Shown here piece after piece: positions 32,716 to 41,151 of a DNA stretch of 45,092 nt. The notes under the pieces were generated by a model. That model saw only the letters and a list, made by a program, of their open reading frames with translations. It was not told where the DNA came from and ran no database searches. The position numbers were made by a program, and so were the translations under genes. The stretch is from contig CAYZBF010000016.1 in assembly GCA_964476585.1 (NCBI GenBank), forward strand, positions 1 to 45,092. The letters run 5' to 3'. This stretch comes from CAYZBF01 sp964476585. Lineage in GTDB: Bacteria > Hydrothermota > UBA3072. How positions within the stretch are numbered: the stretch's first letter is position 1; each line of letters opens with the position of its first letter.

Positions 32716-34467
32716 ATGATTACTGAACCACAAAATGATATACCCAATCTTCCAGGGGTTTACCATTTCAGAAGTGAAGAGAAGATATTATATATAGGTA
32801 AGGCAAATAATTTAAAGAAAAGGATTCGTAGTTATTTTACCAAAAAGAATACATTAAAAGAAAAAAGGATTCTCGAACAATCAACCTCTATTGATTATGT
32901 TGTTGCATCTAGCGAGATCGAAGCTCTTATACTCGAAGAAAATGAAATAAAGGAATACCAACCAAAGTACAATATCAGGCTAAAAGACGATAAACGTTAT
33001 CCTTATATAAAAGTCACCATTAATGAAGAATACGCACGGGTTTTCTATACAAGGAAGTTAGAAGATGACGGTTCACTATATTTTGGGCCTTATACAGATG
33101 TGAGGGCAGTAAAAAAAGCACTAAAGACCATACGAAATATCTTTCCTATACGAACCTGTTCACAAAGCAAACTTCCTGATAAAGCCTGCCTTGATTACTA
33201 TATTGGTAATTGTGTCGCTCCCTGCATAGGAAAGGTAACAAAAGACCAGTACAGAGAACTCATTGAGGAGGTAGTTGATTTCTTAAAGGGCAAAACAAAA
33301 AAACTTGAAAAGATCATTGCAGACAAGATGTGGAATGCTTCAAGAAACCTCGAATTCGAAATGGCTGGGATATACAGGAATCAACTGATGAGTCTTCGCG
33401 ATCTTTCTAAAAAACAGAGAATGATCTTACATGATAAAACATCGAGAGACATAATAGGCATAGATGAACGACATGGATTGGCCTGTGCAGCAGTTTTTCA
33501 AGTAAGGGAAGGGAAAATTATCCACAAAGAACATTATTTTCTCCATTCAGAAGAGGAATCTCATGTTTCGGAATTCCTACATCGATTCCTCTCACGAAGA
33601 TATTCAAAAATTTCTTTCGTACCCGATGAAATTATCCTTTCACGCTGTGTAGAGAACAGGAATCTACTGGAAGAATGGTTAAACACTAGAATTCATGTTC
33701 CAAAAAGAGGAGACCTAAGGCGTCTTGTAAATATGGCTGATAAGAATGCAAAACTCGAGTTAGATATGGAATTATCAAAACCGACAAAAAGAACAGCGCG
33801 TTCTCTACTTGCGCTCCAGGAAGCTCTTGCTTTAGAAAGACCTCCGACACATATAGAAGGATTTGATATATCTAACATAAGTGGAACCGATTCAGTAGGC
33901 TCCTGTGTAGTCTTCATAAATGGTGTTCCTGCAAAGAAAGAATACAGAAGATTCAAGATAAAGGGAGTGAAAGATATAAACGATCCAGCAATGATAGGAG
34001 AGGTTATATTCAGAAGGATTAAGAAATTACTCAATAAGGAAAGTCTTCCCGATCTCATATTAATAGATGGTGGGAAAGGTCAATTAAATGCTGCTATAAA
34101 TGCTATGAAGAACCTCACAAACTTAAAGATTCCAACAATTGCACTCGCAAAAAGATTGGAAGAAATCTACCTCCCTACAGGTAAGATAATATCCTTATAT
34201 AAGGATTCTCCAGCCTTAAAATTATTGATGAGAATACGTAATGAAGCACACCGATTTGCATTAGATTATCATAGAAGATTACGAAAGAAGCGCCTTTCTC
34301 TTTCAGAGTTGGATCAAATAGACCGGATAGGATTCAAACGAAAGATTGCCCTTATACAGCATTTTGGTTCGGGAAAGAGACTTCTTTCCGCTTCAAAAGA
34401 GGAGATGGGACAAGTAAAAGGAATCGGTAAAAAACTCGCAGAAATTATCTACACTACCCTTCATTAA
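32716..34467 (+). CDS. uvrC: Excinuclease ABC subunit C
   Basis: 583 residues, within family range. The N-terminal GIY-YIG nuclease carries PGVYHFR and ILYIGKANNLKKRIRSYF. A Cys-containing region (CLDYYIGNCVAPCIG) follows, then the UVR/UvrB-binding stretch near residue 200. The C-terminal RNase H-like nuclease has IEGFDISNISG and LILIDGGKGQLNAA, and tandem helix-hairpin-helix motifs end the protein (IPGI-like IGFKRKIALIQHFGS, VKGIGKKLAEII). It makes both incisions in nucleotide excision repair. It converges on the TPR gene with a 25-base gap. Confidence 0.97.
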   Translation: MITEPQNDIPNLPGVYHFRSEEKILYIGKANNLKKRIRSYFTKKNTLKEKRILEQSTSIDYVVASSEIEALILEENEIKEYQPKYNIRLKDDKRYPYIKVTINEEYARVFYTRKLEDDGSLYFGPYTDVRAVKKALKTIRNIFPIRTCSQSKLPDKACLDYYIGNCVAPCIGKVTKDQYRELIEEVVDFLKGKTKKLEKIIADKMWNASRNLEFEMAGIYRNQLMSLRDLSKKQRMILHDKTSRDIIGIDERHGLACAAVFQVREGKIIHKEHYFLHSEEESHVSEFLHRFLSRRYSKISFVPDEIILSRCVENRNLLEEWLNTRIHVPKRGDLRRLVNMADKNAKLELDMELSKPTKRTARSLLALQEALALERPPTHIEGFDISNISGTDSVGSCVVFINGVPAKKEYRRFKIKGVKDINDPAMIGEVIFRRIKKLLNKESLPDLILIDGGKGQLNAAINAMKNLTNLKIPTIALAKRLEEIYLPTGKIISLYKDSPALKLLMRIRNEAHRFALDYHRRLRKKRLSLSELDQIDRIGFKRKIALIQHFGSGKRLLSASKEEMGQVKGIGKKLAEIIYTTLH

Positions 34468-34492
34468 CTTACCAATCCACACCAAAAAAATT

Positions 34493-35236
34493 TTATATAT
34501 GTGGTGGTTCGGATATCCTTGTGAGAAGATTTCGCGCTCTTTCTTCCTCAGGATTTAATTCAAGCGCTTTTTTGAGATATTTTATAGCCAGAGGGATATT
34601 GTGGAGCAGGAAACACACATCCCCCATATGGAAAAAGAGACTCGAATACTCCACGCCAAGTTCTTCAAGAATCTTGAAATGTTCCAAGGCCTTTTCTTCG
34701 TCACCTTTGGAATGATATGATATACCAAGGTGATAATGCGCTATCCTTGACTCTGGAGAATGCTCTATCAACTTCAGGAAATTGCTTATTGCCTTATCAA
34801 TATCTCCTGTATGATAATAACAATGTCCTAACCAGTAATATGCCATGGAAAAATCAGGATTTTTCTCAATACATTCTTCAAAATAATTAATCGCCTTCTT
34901 AATTTTACCCATTCTAAAAAACGAAATTCCAATTGCATAAAGACTATCTGGAAAATCTGGTAGAAGCTCAAGAGATTTTTCCTCATTACGAATGGCAAGT
35001 TTAATTTCTCCGGTTAGATATGCAAGATCCCCAACCAATTTATATATATATGGGTCATTTAACTTCTCACTCACCATCCTACTATGTTTCAGAGCATCCC
35101 TCATTTTACCCTTTCTTCTGTATTCTATTACCTTCCTTAAAAAATACTCTGGGGAATCTTCTTTTAATGGAATACCACAATAAGGACAAAAATCGAACCC
35201 CTCCTGTATTTCCTTACCACAGTTCTTACATTTCAT
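34493..35236 (-). CDS. Zinc-ribbon TPR protein
   Basis: 247 residues. Four Cys (3, 6, 17 and 20 in CKNCG and CPYCG) make a zinc ribbon, followed by about five tetratricopeptide repeats between residues 30 and 240 (for example SMAYYWLGHCYYHTGDIDKA). No signal peptide or membrane segment, so it is cytosolic. It is probably a protein-protein scaffold. The start overlaps the icd stop by four bases, so it is co-translated with the TCA operon; whether it acts on those enzymes is not known. Confidence 0.85.
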   Translation of the reverse strand: MKCKNCGKEIQEGFDFCPYCGIPLKEDSPEYFLRKVIEYRRKGKMRDALKHSRMVSEKLNDPYIYKLVGDLAYLTGEIKLAIRNEEKSLELLPDFPDSLYAIGISFFRMGKIKKAINYFEECIEKNPDFSMAYYWLGHCYYHTGDIDKAISNFLKLIEHSPESRIAHYHLGISYHSKGDEEKALEHFKILEELGVEYSSLFFHMGDVCFLLHNIPLAIKYLKKALELNPEEERARNLLTRISEPPHI

Positions 35237-36552
35237 AAAGCCTTCATCCTTTGAACAATCTCTTTCCCAAACTCCGAGGTCTTTATAGGCTTTACATTCT
35301 CAAGTTGTCTTGCAAGGTCATAGGTTACTTTCCTGTCCACAATCGTTTTTTCAAGGGACTTTTCAATTAGCTCTGCTGCCTCAACCCATCCCATATACTC
35401 AAGCATCATTACTCCTGAAAGGATGAGGGAGGATGGATTTACCTTATCAAGTCCACGATATTTGGGTGCAGAACCATGAGTTGGTTCAAATAATGCAATA
35501 TAATCACCAATGTTTGCGCCTGGAGCAATCCCCAGTCCACCTATTTGGGCAGCACATGCATCAGAGAGGTAATCACCATTTAGATTTGGAAGTGCTACTA
35601 CCTCATATTCATTTGTCCTTGTAAGAACCTGTTGAAACATTTGATCAGCAATTCTATCTTTGATTACGATTCTATCACCGGGATCCCCTACTTTCCTTCC
35701 GCCTCTGAGATCCTTAAAAGCACCTTCCCTGGTAATCGGGGTTACTCCATCGGGACCCTTTACCTGATCGTAGAGTTCGTCTTCAGTAATAATATTGTCA
35801 CGGAATTCTTCTATTGCGACTTCATATCCCCAATCTTTAAAAGCACCTTCGGTAAACTTCATAATATTGCCTTTATGAACCAGGGTAACACTTTTCCTAT
35901 TGTTGTCTATTGCATATCTGATTGCCTTTCTTACCAATCTTTTTGTCTTCCTAACACTTATTGGTTTAATCCCAATGCTAGAATCCTCCACAATGCTTGT
36001 ATTCATATCTTTGTTCAAAAAATCAATAACTTTCTTAACCTCAGGAGAACCCTGTTTCCATTCAATTCCAGCATAAACATCCTCGGTATTTTCCCTGAAT
36101 ATTACTATGTCCATTCGCTCAGGATTGCAAACAGGTGAAGGAACCCCCTTGTAATATTTTACCGGTCTAACACAGGCATAAAGATCCATTGTTTGCCGCA
36201 TTGTCACATTAAGACTCCTATAACCACCTGCTACAGGTGTTGTCAATGGGCCCTTAATCGCAACAATATAATGTTCAATGGCTTTTATGGTATCCCGAGG
36301 TAGTGGTTCACCATACATTTCAATAGCCTTCTCACCCGCAAGGAGTTCAAACCATGAGATCTTTCTTTCCCCGTTGTAGGCAATTTCCACTGCTCTGTCC
36401 CAGACCGGTTTAGATGCATTCATAATATCAGAACCTATTCCGTCACCCTCTATAAAAGGAATTACAGGATTGTCTGGTATTTTAAGTTTTCCCTCCAGAA
36501 CTTCTATCCTTTCGCCAATTGTTGGTGGGATAAGTTTGTCAAATGTTATCAT
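35233..36552 (-). CDS. icd: NADP-dependent isocitrate dehydrogenase
   Basis: 439 residues of the E. coli-type NADP isocitrate dehydrogenase. The substrate loop RSLNVTMRQTMDLYACVRPV aligns with the E. coli loop that includes the phosphorylatable Ser. FRENTEDVYAGIEW is present, and HGSAPKYRGLDKVNP contains the Lys-Tyr that marks NADP preference. It converts isocitrate to 2-oxoglutarate. It lies 15 bases after the LeuD-type gene in an operon with citrate synthase, matching the oxidative arm of the TCA cycle and glutamate supply. Confidence 0.95.
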   Translation of the reverse strand: MITFDKLIPPTIGERIEVLEGKLKIPDNPVIPFIEGDGIGSDIMNASKPVWDRAVEIAYNGERKISWFELLAGEKAIEMYGEPLPRDTIKAIEHYIVAIKGPLTTPVAGGYRSLNVTMRQTMDLYACVRPVKYYKGVPSPVCNPERMDIVIFRENTEDVYAGIEWKQGSPEVKKVIDFLNKDMNTSIVEDSSIGIKPISVRKTKRLVRKAIRYAIDNNRKSVTLVHKGNIMKFTEGAFKDWGYEVAIEEFRDNIITEDELYDQVKGPDGVTPITREGAFKDLRGGRKVGDPGDRIVIKDRIADQMFQQVLTRTNEYEVVALPNLNGDYLSDACAAQIGGLGIAPGANIGDYIALFEPTHGSAPKYRGLDKVNPSSLILSGVMMLEYMGWVEAAELIEKSLEKTIVDRKVTYDLARQLENVKPIKTSEFGKEIVQRMKAL

Positions 36553-36567
36553 TACTTACCTCTTTTT

Positions 36568-37068
36568 TCAATCAATTTTGAAATCACCATATTTTTTTAC
36601 GTGTTCCTCAATCCCTCCATCATGGATTAACCTTATCATAAACGGTGATATAGGTTCTGAATCAAGTGAAAATCCTTTGCTTATGTTCTTGATCTTCCCT
36701 CTCTCCAGATCAATCTCAAGTTCGTCCCCTTCCTCTATCTTATCAGTATCTGCTTCCAGGAGGGGTAATCCTATATTAAAACTATTCCTGTAGAATATCC
36801 TTGCGAAGGACTCTGCAATAATGCATGAAACCCCAGCAAGTTTTATAATTCTAGGTGCGTGTTCACGAGAAGAACCAAGCCCAAAATTTCTCCCTGCAAC
36901 TATTATATCTCCTGACTTCACCTTGGAAGCAAATGTAAGATCTGCATCTTCAAGCACATGTTTCGCAAGTTCCGAAAGATTTGACCTCAGATGAAAATAC
37001 CTTCCCGGTGCTATATGGTCTGTAGATATGTCATCACCAAATTTCCAGACCCTCCCTTTAATTAACAT
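36568..37068 (-). CDS. LeuD-type small subunit of aconitase-family hydro-lyase
   Basis: 166 residues from ATG 37068; a longer open frame runs upstream, but that part only overlaps the large-subunit gene out of frame, and GGAAAGA lies just before this start. Motifs: FGDDISTDHIAPGRY, and GRNFGLGSSREHAPRIIKLAG, typical of the swivel domain. The substrate-selecting loop after GRY reads FHLRSN, not the loop I associate with plain isopropylmalate isomerases, so specificity is open. It could act as isopropylmalate isomerase, homoaconitase or aconitase; its position between citrate synthase and isocitrate dehydrogenase genes favours aconitase. Confidence 0.9.
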   Translation of the reverse strand: MLIKGRVWKFGDDISTDHIAPGRYFHLRSNLSELAKHVLEDADLTFASKVKSGDIIVAGRNFGLGSSREHAPRIIKLAGVSCIIAESFARIFYRNSFNIGLPLLEADTDKIEEGDELEIDLERGKIKNISKGFSLDSEPISPFMIRLIHDGGIEEHVKKYGDFKID

Positions 37069-37076
37069 ATTCTTTC

Positions 37077-38345
37077 CTATAGATATTTTCTCGGATCTGT
37101 AATCTTCCCTAGAATTGCAGTTGCTGCAGCTGTTGCAGGCGACCCAAGATATATTAAACCTTCTGGATTTCCCATTCTTCCTTTGAAATTTCTGTTCTGG
37201 GTAGAGAGGACCCTTTCTCCATCCGCCAGAACCCCCTTGTGGACACCAACACAAGGACCACATCCTGGTGATTCAAGTGCAGCCCCTGCCTCCAAGAAAG
37301 TTTCAAGTAATCCCTCTTTTAATGCATCCTTATATATATCTATTGACGCGGGAATAACAATTAACCTGGTATCAGGATGTCTTCTCCTTCCTTTTAGTAT
37401 GGATGCTGCAATGCGGAGGTCCTCTATTCTACCATTAGTGCATGTCCCAATATATACCTGATCTATTTTTATATCTTCAACATCCGAAATTTTTCTTACG
37501 TTGTCAACAGTATGGGGAAAGGAAATTATTGGTTCAATCTTGCTAACATCAATCTCAAAAACTTTTTCATAATTTGCATCGGAATCAGCTTTTATCTCCT
37601 GATATTTGTTACTCCTTCCCCTTTCCTCAAGGTATTCTTTTGTCGTGCCATCTGTATGAATTAATCCTGTCTTACCCCCTGCTTCAATTGCCATATTGGT
37701 GATAGTAAACCTCGAATCCATAGATAGATTGTCAATGGTTTCTCCCTCAAATTCCATTGCCTTGTAGGTTGCACCATCTGCGCCAATCATTCCAATAATG
37801 AAAAGTATTACATCCTTTGAAAAAACACCGGGAGAAAGTTTACCCTTTATTATAAATTTAAAGGTTTCAGGAACTTTAAGCCAGACTTTACCGAGGGCAA
37901 ACGCAAGAGCAACATCTGTTGAACCCATGCCTGTGGAAAAGGCTCCCAGCGCCCCAGCGGTGCAAGTATGGGAATCTGCACCAACAACAATATTTCCAGG
38001 ATTCACCCACTCTTCCACCAACCTCTGATGGCAAACACCTTCACCCACCTCAGAAAGATAAGCCCCTGTCTTTTTTGAAAACTTCCTTAACATCTGATGA
38101 GCATTGGAAAGCTCCTTTCTAGGACTCGGCGAGGCATGATCAAGAAACAAAATTGTATTTTTCTTATCGAAGACCCTTTCCATTCCCAACTTTTGCAATT
38201 CCTGAACTGAAAGAGGACCTGTTCCATCCTGGACCATTGCTACGTCGACTCTTGATACCACAAACTCGCCTGCACTTACTTCTCTATCAGTATGTTCGGA
38301 TATAATTGTTTCTGAGATGGTTTTCCCCACCTTACTCTCTTTCAT
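37077..38345 (-). CDS. LeuC-type large subunit of aconitase-family hydro-lyase
   Basis: 422 residues, the length of archaeal-type LeuC/homoaconitase large subunits. The three 4Fe-4S Cys are visible in YIGTCTNGR and SPGCGPCVGVH. GADSHTCTAGALGAFSTGMGSTD is the family signature. With the small subunit it dehydrates and rehydrates a 2-hydroxyacid. The start overlaps the citrate synthase gene by 14 bases, and the small subunit follows after eight. No leuA or leuB is adjacent, and no other aconitase gene lies in the window, so a TCA role is likely but inferred. Confidence 0.92.
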   Translation of the reverse strand: MKESKVGKTISETIISEHTDREVSAGEFVVSRVDVAMVQDGTGPLSVQELQKLGMERVFDKKNTILFLDHASPSPRKELSNAHQMLRKFSKKTGAYLSEVGEGVCHQRLVEEWVNPGNIVVGADSHTCTAGALGAFSTGMGSTDVALAFALGKVWLKVPETFKFIIKGKLSPGVFSKDVILFIIGMIGADGATYKAMEFEGETIDNLSMDSRFTITNMAIEAGGKTGLIHTDGTTKEYLEERGRSNKYQEIKADSDANYEKVFEIDVSKIEPIISFPHTVDNVRKISDVEDIKIDQVYIGTCTNGRIEDLRIAASILKGRRRHPDTRLIVIPASIDIYKDALKEGLLETFLEAGAALESPGCGPCVGVHKGVLADGERVLSTQNRNFKGRMGNPEGLIYLGSPATAAATAILGKITDPRKYL

Positions 38346-39483
38346 CTATAGGTGTATATTCCACACCCACAGGGCCATTATAGATAGCTCTTGGTCTAAA
38401 TATCCTATTTGCTTCCCTATATTCCACCACATGCGCCACCCATCCCGAGACCCTCGACATCGCAAAAATAGGGGTAAAGAGGTCGGTTGGGATACCAAGG
38501 TATTTATAGACAAACCCAGAATAAAAATCAACATTGGGGAATATACCCTTTTTGCTCAACTCCCGCACCATTACCTCTTCCACCTTTATCGCTGTTTGAA
38601 CCAATAGGCTCTCTTCCTTCCCAGTAAGTTTCTTTGCATATTCTTTGAGAATGCGTGCCCTTGGATCATATGCTTTATAAACCCTATGGCCAAAACCCAT
38701 AATTTTCCTACGTTCTGCCAGTGCTTTCTTCATAGCGCCTTCAACCTTATCAGGAGATCCTATCTCTTTTAGCATCGCAACTACCTTTTCATTTGCCCCA
38801 CCGTGTAAGGGCCCTTTTAATGTCCCAATCCCTGTAATAATTGAGGAATACAAATCAGAAAGGGTTGAAGATGTAACCATAGTCCCAAAAGTAGAAGCAT
38901 TCATCCCATGGTCTGCATGGAGAATAAGTGCAACGTCAAGAACCCGTGCATTACCTTCGTCTGGTACTTCTCCATGAAGCATATATAGAAAATTAGCAGC
39001 GAGAGATAGATCCTTATCAGCTGGCACAACTTCTCTGCCATTCCTTATCCTATCAAAGGCTGCAACAAAAGAGGGGATTCTTGCAATGATTTTGATAGCA
39101 ATCTTGAGATTTGCTTCCTTCGATTCCTGCCATCCTGAAGGGTCAGACATACCCATAAGAGAAACAGACGTTTTTAAAGCATCCATAGGATGGGCATCCT
39201 TTGGGAATTTCTTAATCCAGTCGACTTCGTCCTCGGAAAGCGCTCTGTACTCCTTTAATTCACTGTTAAAGTCATCAAGCTCTTTTTTAGTGGGAAGTTT
39301 ACCATAAAGAAGAAAATAAGTAGTCTCCTCAAAGGTTGAATTCTCTGCCAGAGACTCAATCGGTATTCCCCTGTAGATTAAAATACCTTCATCTCCATCG
39401 ATACGACTCAGAGAAGTTATAGCTGCAATAACTCCTTCCAGTCCACGTGAATATCGAAACTCCATAGAAGGCTCCTTTATCAT
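38332..39483 (-). CDS. gltA: Citrate synthase (type II, small form)
   Basis: 383 residues, with the active-site stretches HADHGMNASTF (His), LHGGANEKV (His), GFGHRVYKAYDPRA, and NVDFYSGFVYKYLGIP (Asp). The C-terminus carries the Arg-rich REANRIFRPRAIY. It condenses oxaloacetate with acetyl-CoA. A 2-methylcitrate synthase is a close relative, but the isocitrate dehydrogenase context supports citrate synthase. AAAGGAGG precedes ATG 39483; a second ATG at 39465 also has AAAGGAG, so two forms six residues apart are possible. It is first in the operon gltA, LeuC, LeuD, icd, TPR. Confidence 0.95.
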   Translation of the reverse strand: MIKEPSMEFRYSRGLEGVIAAITSLSRIDGDEGILIYRGIPIESLAENSTFEETTYFLLYGKLPTKKELDDFNSELKEYRALSEDEVDWIKKFPKDAHPMDALKTSVSLMGMSDPSGWQESKEANLKIAIKIIARIPSFVAAFDRIRNGREVVPADKDLSLAANFLYMLHGEVPDEGNARVLDVALILHADHGMNASTFGTMVTSSTLSDLYSSIITGIGTLKGPLHGGANEKVVAMLKEIGSPDKVEGAMKKALAERRKIMGFGHRVYKAYDPRARILKEYAKKLTGKEESLLVQTAIKVEEVMVRELSKKGIFPNVDFYSGFVYKYLGIPTDLFTPIFAMSRVSGWVAHVVEYREANRIFRPRAIYNGPVGVEYTPIDERE

Positions 39484-39508
39484 TTTAACCTCCTTTTATT
39501 TTTTACCT

Positions 39509-39537
39509 ATACTAATGATAGTTTTCGTCTGTGTCAA
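39509..39537 (-). promoter_or_regulatory. Promoter of the citrate synthase operon
   Basis: Minus-strand TTGACA (39537-39532), a 17-bp spacer and TAGTAT (39514-39509), about 25 bases before the start codon. Confidence 0.7.
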
Positions 39538-39600
39538 GGTAAAGAACAATTATTGTCGGTTAGATTTCCACTCACATCACTACCCCCTTTATGCCATAGA

Positions 39601-39721
39601 GCCACCGAGGACGTAGAGGATGCAAAAAACACAGGGAGGAAATTATAAGGTTCCTAAATAAAAAATATAAAAATAAATTCTACTCTGTGTATTTTCTCAA
39701 GCATATCTGTATCACTGTGGC
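39601..39721. repeat. MITE-like element, copy 2 (degenerate GCCAC ends)
   Basis: GCCACCGAG (39601-39609) and CACTGTGGC (39713-39721) are imperfect inverted ends of the GCCACAGAG/CTCTGTGGC type, 121 bases apart, matching the 120-base element at 5800. An internal ACACAGGGAG and CTCTGTGT also face each other. No coding content. Confidence 0.5.
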
Positions 39722-39760
39722 TGTATCTTTCTATGATGGGATAAGCTTTTAGATTTCCCC

Positions 39761-39788
39761 TTGACAATAGAAAATGGAATATTAATAG
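39761..39788 (+). promoter_or_regulatory. Possible larA promoter
   Basis: TTGACA (39761-39766) with a weak -10, TAATAG at a 16-bp spacer or TAGTAT at 19. About 75 bases before the ribosome site. Confidence 0.35.
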
Positions 39789-39857
39789 TATTGGAGCTGA
39801 TAGAGGTTATCTATGAGCATTATACTGACTAATGTTACAAATAAATAAGATTTTTCA

Positions 39858-39862
39858 GGAGG
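39858..39862 (+). promoter_or_regulatory. Ribosome site that sets an ATA start for larA
   Basis: GGAGG within TTCAGGAGGATAAGA, six bases before ATA at 39869. No ATG, GTG or TTG lies at a usable distance in any frame that matches the protein. Confidence 0.6.
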
Positions 39863-39868
39863 ATAAGA

Positions 39869-41113
39869 ATAAATATAAAAATTCCCTACGGCAAGGATAA
39901 AGTTATAATTAGACTACCAAAGGAAAATATAAAGGAAATCATTTATCCCAACAAGGTAGAGATAAGAGACCCAGAGATAATCCTTCGGGAAGCATTGAAT
40001 AGCCCTATTGGCATGGAACCCTTTGAGAAATTTCTTAATAAAAGTGATGACATTCTTTTCATCATCAATGATGGAACCCGTCCAACACCAACATCAACAA
40101 TCCTTAGACTACTCAACAGCCGGATGGAACTAAAGTCTGCAAAATACATTATCGCAACAGGAGCTCATCGTGCACCAACAGAGGAGGAATTTCATTTCAT
40201 CTTTGGGGACCTCTATGACAAGCTAAAATCAGAGATAATCGTTCATGACGCGAAGAAAAAAGAGGATTTGGTATATGTCGGCTCTACATCGAATGGAACA
40301 GAGATGTGGATAAATAAGAATGTATATGAGGTAGGTAGCCTTATACCAATAGGATCTGTGGAACCCCATTATTTTGCTGGATATACTGGAGGAAGGAAAT
40401 CTTTCCTTCCCGGCATCGCAGGGTATGAAACTATAGAACAAAATCATAAATTAGCACTAGAGCCAGGGGCAGAAGCTCTTAAATTAGAAGGAAATCCTGT
40501 TCATGAGGATTTTATTGAGGCACTAAAGACCTTATCGGATAAGCATATTTTCTCCATACAAACCGTACTCGATGGAGAAAGGAAACTCTATGCTACTACT
40601 GCAGGAGACATATATAAATCATTTGATAAGGCAATAAAATATGCAAAAGAGGTCTTCTGTGTCTCTATTAAGGAAAAAGCAGACATTGTAGTGTCTGTCG
40701 CTCCATATCCAATGGATGTGGACCTTTATCAATCCCAGAAAGCTATTGACAATGGGAAATTAGCATTGAAAGAGAAGGGCATTCTTATTCTGGTTGCTAA
40801 GTGCAGAACCGGGATTGGTCCAAGAACGTTCTATGATCTACTTGCATCAAAAGACTCTTCAGAGAAGGTTTTGGAAATGATCAAGAAAGAATATAAACTC
40901 GGCTATCACAAAGCTGGTAAGATGGCAGAGATTGATGGGTGGGCAAATATGTGGGGTGTAACTGACCTTAAAGATGAGATATTAAAGAATGTCTTTATCC
41001 AACCCTTTAATTCGATCCAGGAAGCAATTGATGAAGCAATTAAGGAAAAGGGCAGAACTGCTAAAATTCTGTTCTTGATGGATGGAAGCATTACTGTCCC
41101 ACAAGTTCAATAA
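39869..41113 (+). CDS. larA: LarA-family nickel-pincer lactate racemase (probable ATA start)
   Basis: The first conventional start (TTG 39995) would remove conserved sequence: the frame upstream reads NIKIPYGKDKVIIRLPKEN, the LarA N-terminus. A GGAGG lies six bases before ATA 39869, giving 414 residues, close to the usual 420-430. Active-site residues fit Lactiplantibacillus LarA: His100 (TGAHRAPTEEE), His167 (VEPHYFAGYTGGRKS) and Lys177. It interconverts L- and D-lactate or another 2-hydroxyacid, needing the nickel pincer nucleotide made by LarB, LarC and LarE. None of those is intact here; a larC remnant lies at 43288. The ATA start could be real, a sequencing error, or early decay. Confidence 0.87.
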   Translation: MNIKIPYGKDKVIIRLPKENIKEIIYPNKVEIRDPEIILREALNSPIGMEPFEKFLNKSDDILFIINDGTRPTPTSTILRLLNSRMELKSAKYIIATGAHRAPTEEEFHFIFGDLYDKLKSEIIVHDAKKKEDLVYVGSTSNGTEMWINKNVYEVGSLIPIGSVEPHYFAGYTGGRKSFLPGIAGYETIEQNHKLALEPGAEALKLEGNPVHEDFIEALKTLSDKHIFSIQTVLDGERKLYATTAGDIYKSFDKAIKYAKEVFCVSIKEKADIVVSVAPYPMDVDLYQSQKAIDNGKLALKEKGILILVAKCRTGIGPRTFYDLLASKDSSEKVLEMIKKEYKLGYHKAGKMAEIDGWANMWGVTDLKDEILKNVFIQPFNSIQEAIDEAIKEKGRTAKILFLMDGSITVPQVQ

Positions 41114-41151
41114 AGTAATATCAAATCTAAGGCGAGGAGCAAAATTTTTCT

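Noticed and set aside
37069..37263. 65-residue N-terminal extension of the LeuD-type subunit
   Set aside because: It is the LeuC gene read in another frame; the LeuD family starts at ATG 37068 after a ribosome site.
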